Shown: one piece after another, positions 5,424 to 7,778 of the stretch
Layout of the letters: every line of letters begins with the position of its first letter
Position numbering within the stretch: the first letter of the stretch is position 1
Assembly: GCA_003563255.1 (NCBI GenBank)
Contig: PWSL01000002.1
Coordinates: 1 to 7,778, forward strand
Direction: 5' to 3'
Origin: Desulfonatronospira sp.
GTDB lineage: Bacteria; Desulfobacterota; Desulfovibrionia; Desulfovibrionales; Desulfonatronovibrionaceae
DNA: 7,778 nucleotides
Made by a program: the position numbers and the translations under genes
The notes under the pieces: model-generated
Database searches by the model: none
The model's input: only the letters and a program-made list of their open reading frames with translations
What the model was told of the DNA's origin: nothing

Positions 5424-6468
5424 GATATTCGTCAAGGGCAACGAGGCCATCGCCAGGGGGGCTGTGGACGCCGGCTGCAGGTGCTATTTCGGCTACCCCA
5501 TAACTCCCCAGAACGACATACCCGAGTATCTGTCCAGGGTCCTGCCCGTATCAGGAGGGGAGTTCATCCAGGCCGAAAGCGAGATCGCAGCGGCCAACAT
5601 GCTTCTGGGGGCAGGGGCCTGCGGGGTGCGGGCCATGACTTCATCCTCAAGCCCGGGTATATCCCTGAAGCAGGAGGCCATATCCTACATGGCCGGCAGC
5701 GATCTGCCCGGGGTCATCGTAAATATCAGCCGGGGCGGGCCGGGACTCGGGGATATTGGTCCTTCCCAGGGGGATTATTTCCAGGCGGTAAAGGGCGGCG
5801 GCCACGGGGACTACCGCCAGATTGTGCTGGCCCCGGGCAGTGTGCAGGAGGCTTATGATTTGACTTTTGAGGCCTTTGACCTGGCTTTTGAGTACCGCAA
5901 TCCGGTAATGATCCTTGGGGACGCCATCCTGGGTCAGATGATGGAGCCCATTGACACCCGGGAGCCAGCCGGTCCGGATCTCCAGGAGGCGGCCTCCTGG
6001 AGGCTTGAAGGCTCGGGGGAGCGCAGTCCCCGTATCATCCGGTCCCTGCGCCTGGCCGAGGGTACCCTGGGCAGGCACAACCAGGACCTGCAGGAAAAGT
6101 ATATAAAGGCCCGCAAAGAAATCCGGCATGAAGAGTTTTTAACCTCTGACGCCCGGCTTGTGGTGGTGGCTTTCGGTTCCATTGGGCGCATTGTCAAGTC
6201 TACAGTGCGTAAGCTGCGTAAAGAGGGCCATATGGTGGGGCTTCTGCGTCCCATAACCCTTTTTCCTTTTCCTGCGCCTGCTCTGCAGGATCTGGCCCGC
6301 CAGGGCAAACGCTTTATGACCATTGAGCACAATATGGGCCAGATGGTGGAGGATGTGCGTCTGTCCATCTGCGGGCTTGCTGAAAGCGGTTTTTATGGAC
6401 ACCTGCCGGGCAACCTGCCTACCCCTGAGGATTTCGAGGAGCCCATACTCAAGGAACTTACAGGATAA
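5416..6468 (+). CDS. vorB: 2-oxoacid:ferredoxin oxidoreductase alpha subunit (VorB-like)
   Basis: This 350-aa alpha subunit holds the thiamine-diphosphate pyrimidine-binding domain and the C-terminal transketolase-like domain. Blocks are FVKGNEAIARGA (5-16), YFGYPITP (24-31), the acidic QAESE (52-56), TSSSSPGISLKQE (75-87), RGGPGLGDIGPSQGDY (106-121), KGGGHGDYR (126-134) and ILGQMMEP (171-178). The pattern GPGLG...QGDY...GGGHGDYR...GQMMEP is closer to VorB (3-methyl-2-oxobutanoate oxidoreductase) than to 2-oxoglutarate KorA, but substrate cannot be fixed from sequence alone. The start at 5416 is preferred over an in-frame ATG 84 bp upstream because the family begins with this FVKGNEA segment and GGAGGA lies 5 nt before it. 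It overlaps vorD by 8 bp. Confidence 0.9.
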   Translation: MSRIFVKGNEAIARGAVDAGCRCYFGYPITPQNDIPEYLSRVLPVSGGEFIQAESEIAAANMLLGAGACGVRAMTSSSSPGISLKQEAISYMAGSDLPGVIVNISRGGPGLGDIGPSQGDYFQAVKGGGHGDYRQIVLAPGSVQEAYDLTFEAFDLAFEYRNPVMILGDAILGQMMEPIDTREPAGPDLQEAASWRLEGSGERSPRIIRSLRLAEGTLGRHNQDLQEKYIKARKEIRHEEFLTSDARLVVVAFGSIGRIVKSTVRKLRKEGHMVGLLRPITLFPFPAPALQDLARQGKRFMTIEHNMGQMVEDVRLSICGLAESGFYGHLPGNLPTPEDFEEPILKELTG

Positions 6469-6479
6469 ACGTGCTGGTG

Positions 6480-6514
6480 TGCCGGGGTATTAAAACCCGG
6501 CAGGTGATATTTTT
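6480..6514 (+). terminator. Hairpin in the vorB-vorA spacer (possible attenuator)
   Basis: TGCCGGG (6480-6486) and CCCGGCA (6496-6502) form a 7-bp GC-rich stem with a 9-nt loop, followed 7 nt later by five T (6510-6514). The distance to the T-run makes it a poor intrinsic terminator. It may act as a leaky terminator, an mRNA-processing site or a stability element that sets subunit ratios. It lies in the only long gap (94 bp) of the operon. Confidence 0.4.
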
Positions 6515-6562
6515 ATGCCCGCAAAGTGGAACCTGGTTTAGGATATTCAAGGAGCAAACAAC

Positions 6563-7318
6563 ATGCAGGAAGTACTGGCCTACAAATCGCCGGATATTCT
6601 GGCGGATGTGCCCACACATTTCTGTCCGGGCTGCCATCACGGCATTGTACACAAGATGCTGGCCTCCGGACTGGAAGACGCCGGGCTGGCTCAGAAAAGC
6701 ATATGCGTGGCTGCAATCGGCTGCGGAGCCTTTATCTACAACTACGTACTGGTGGATACCCTGGAAGCTCCCCATGGAAGGGCTCCGGCAGTGGCCACCG
6801 GGGTCAAGAGAAGCTCACCGGACAGCCTGGTGCTGGTCTATCAGGGAGACGGGGACCTGGCCTCCATCGGCCTGGCCGAGATCATGCACGCCGCCAACCG
6901 GGGGGAAAAGATCACCGTAGTCTACGTGAACAACACCGTCTACGGTATGACCGGGGGGCAGATGGCCCCCACAACCATGCTGGGTCAGAAAACCACCACC
7001 ACCCCTCTGGGCAGACAGTCCGGGTCTGATGGTTATCCCATGCAGATGACCGAGATAATGTCCAGGCTGCAGGGGGTAAGTTTTGCAGCAAGAGTGGCTG
7101 TAAACAACATTAAGAATCTGAAAAAGGCCCAAAAAGCCCTGCGCAGGGCCTTTGAGGTCCAGGAACAGGGTCTGGGCTTCGGTTTTGTGGAGTTTCTGGC
7201 CGCCTGTCCCACCAACTGGCGCATGAATGCCCTGGATGCCAATGCCCGGGTGGACAATGAGATGATACCCTGCTTTCCCCTGGGGATACACAAGGATGTT
7301 GCAGGAGAAGCACAATGA
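6563..7318 (+). CDS. vorA: 2-oxoacid:ferredoxin oxidoreductase beta subunit (TPP-binding)
   Basis: This 251-aa beta subunit binds the thiamine diphosphate through GDGDLASIG (95-103) and NN (123-124), the usual GDG...NN motif. It also carries the proximal [4Fe-4S] cluster. Cys21 and Cys24 (CPGCHHG), Cys54 (GCGAF) and Cys215 (ACPTNW) match the four-cysteine pattern known from archaeal 2-oxoacid:ferredoxin oxidoreductase beta subunits. Other blocks are GRAPAVATGVKR (72-83), HAANRGEKITVVYVNN and YGMTGGQMAPTT (127-138). Together with vorB it would decarboxylate a 2-oxoacid to an acyl-CoA. AAGGAG (6549-6554) is 8 nt before the ATG. Its stop overlaps the vorC start by 4 bp (ATGA). The family covers several substrates; branched-chain 2-oxoacids are the best guess from the partner subunit. 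Confidence 0.92.
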   Translation: MQEVLAYKSPDILADVPTHFCPGCHHGIVHKMLASGLEDAGLAQKSICVAAIGCGAFIYNYVLVDTLEAPHGRAPAVATGVKRSSPDSLVLVYQGDGDLASIGLAEIMHAANRGEKITVVYVNNTVYGMTGGQMAPTTMLGQKTTTTPLGRQSGSDGYPMQMTEIMSRLQGVSFAARVAVNNIKNLKKAQKALRRAFEVQEQGLGFGFVEFLAACPTNWRMNALDANARVDNEMIPCFPLGIHKDVAGEAQ

Positions 7319-7778
7319 GCGTGTACCAGGACGTAATAATCGCAGGTTTCGGGGGCCAGGGGGTGATGCTCATGGGCAACCTGCTGGCGGTTTCAGCCAT
7401 GCAGTCCGGGCTGCATGTGACTTATATACCCGTATACGGTCCGGAAATGCGCGGCGGCACAGCCAACTGCACCGTGGTCATCTCGGACCAGGAAGTGGGT
7501 TCACCCATTGTCAAAAGCCCCTGGACCCTCATTGCCATGAACCGGCCTTCCATGGAAAAGTTTCAGCCCCGGGTGAAAAAGGGGGGCACAGTAGTGTTCA
7601 ATGCTTCCCAGGTGGAGCCCGGGCTTGCCGACTCAAGCCGTCTTCACGCCAGGGGGATAAAGGCCAACGACATCGCCGACGATCTGGGCAATCCCAGGCT
7701 GGCCAATATGGTGGCCCTGGGGGCATATGTAGAGGTCACCGGGATAGTTCCCCTGCAGGTGGTCAAGGACAGTCTTGC
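7315..7778 (+). CDS. vorC: 2-oxoacid:ferredoxin oxidoreductase gamma subunit, partial
   Basis: The reading frame is open from ATG 7315 to the window end, giving 154 residues, [20 protein letters not shown] onward. Family gamma subunits are usually about 180 aa, so a short C-terminal part lies outside. The hallmarks are GFGGQGV (11-17), [17 protein letters not shown] (41-57) and [17 protein letters not shown] (63-79), as in the gamma domain of pyruvate/ketoisovalerate oxidoreductases, which completes the catalytic complex and helps bind CoA. A good AGGAGA precedes the ATG. The ATGA overlap with the beta gene indicates translational coupling. The 3' truncation is due only to the window edge. 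Confidence 0.92.
   Translation, partial: MSVYQDVIIAGFGGQGVMLMGNLLAVSAMQSGLHVTYIPVYGPEMRGGTANCTVVISDQEVGSPIVKSPWTLIAMNRPSMEKFQPRVKKGGTVVFNASQVEPGLADSSRLHARGIKANDIADDLGNPRLANMVALGAYVEVTGIVPLQVVKDSL

Noticed and set aside
5637..5663. TSSSSPG in VorB in place of the TSSGPG seen in other alpha subunits
   Set aside because: From memory this SSSSPG form is common among VorB proteins of sulfate reducers and Bacteroidetes, so it is not a defect.

Overview
The window reads as a chromosomal housekeeping segment of an anaerobic bacterium, most likely a sulfate reducer of the Desulfovibrionales (Desulfobacterota). This placement is inferred from the set of genes (mraZ next to pyk, queuosine genes, a four-subunit ferredoxin-linked 2-oxoacid oxidoreductase) and the style of the proteins. 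No rRNA or other taxonomic marker is present. Coding density is high and genes are moderately GC-rich. The AT-rich gaps hold inverted repeats and a short tandem repeat.

Layout. Positions 1-227 hold a repeat-rich stretch with nested inverted repeats and no credible gene. mraZ (228-683, minus) follows, with a clear three-box MraZ operator and a promoter directly upstream. The gap at 684-897 separates it from the divergent pyk (pyruvate kinase, best start 898), which is followed by a degenerate HD-GYP-like protein (2354-3358, plus). That gene ends exactly where the convergent queD (3359-3745, minus) ends, with no base between the two stops. The 312-bp gap between the divergent queD and queA carries two long perfect hairpins and a heptamer tandem repeat. 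queA (4058-5140, plus) is followed 25 bp later by a 2-oxoacid:ferredoxin oxidoreductase operon in the order ferredoxin, alpha, beta, gamma (5166 to beyond 7778). The gamma gene is cut by the window end.

How the genes work together. queD and queA encode an early and a late step of queuosine tRNA modification. They are divergent, so coordinated control could lie in the gap between them. The oxidoreductase subunits would form one complex that oxidatively decarboxylates a branched-chain or related 2-oxoacid to an acyl-CoA and passes electrons to ferredoxin. Pyruvate kinase makes ATP and pyruvate in lower glycolysis. MraZ is a transcriptional repressor normally tied to the division and cell-wall (dcw) cluster, but no rsmH begins within the 227 bp downstream of it here.

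I did not find a clear novel defence, mobile or biosynthetic system. The items most worth a second look are the structured queD-queA gap with an oddly spaced queA ribosome binding site, the pseudoenzyme-like HD-GYP protein, the pyruvate kinase predicted to be K+-independent, and the repeat element at the mraZ/dcw junction.
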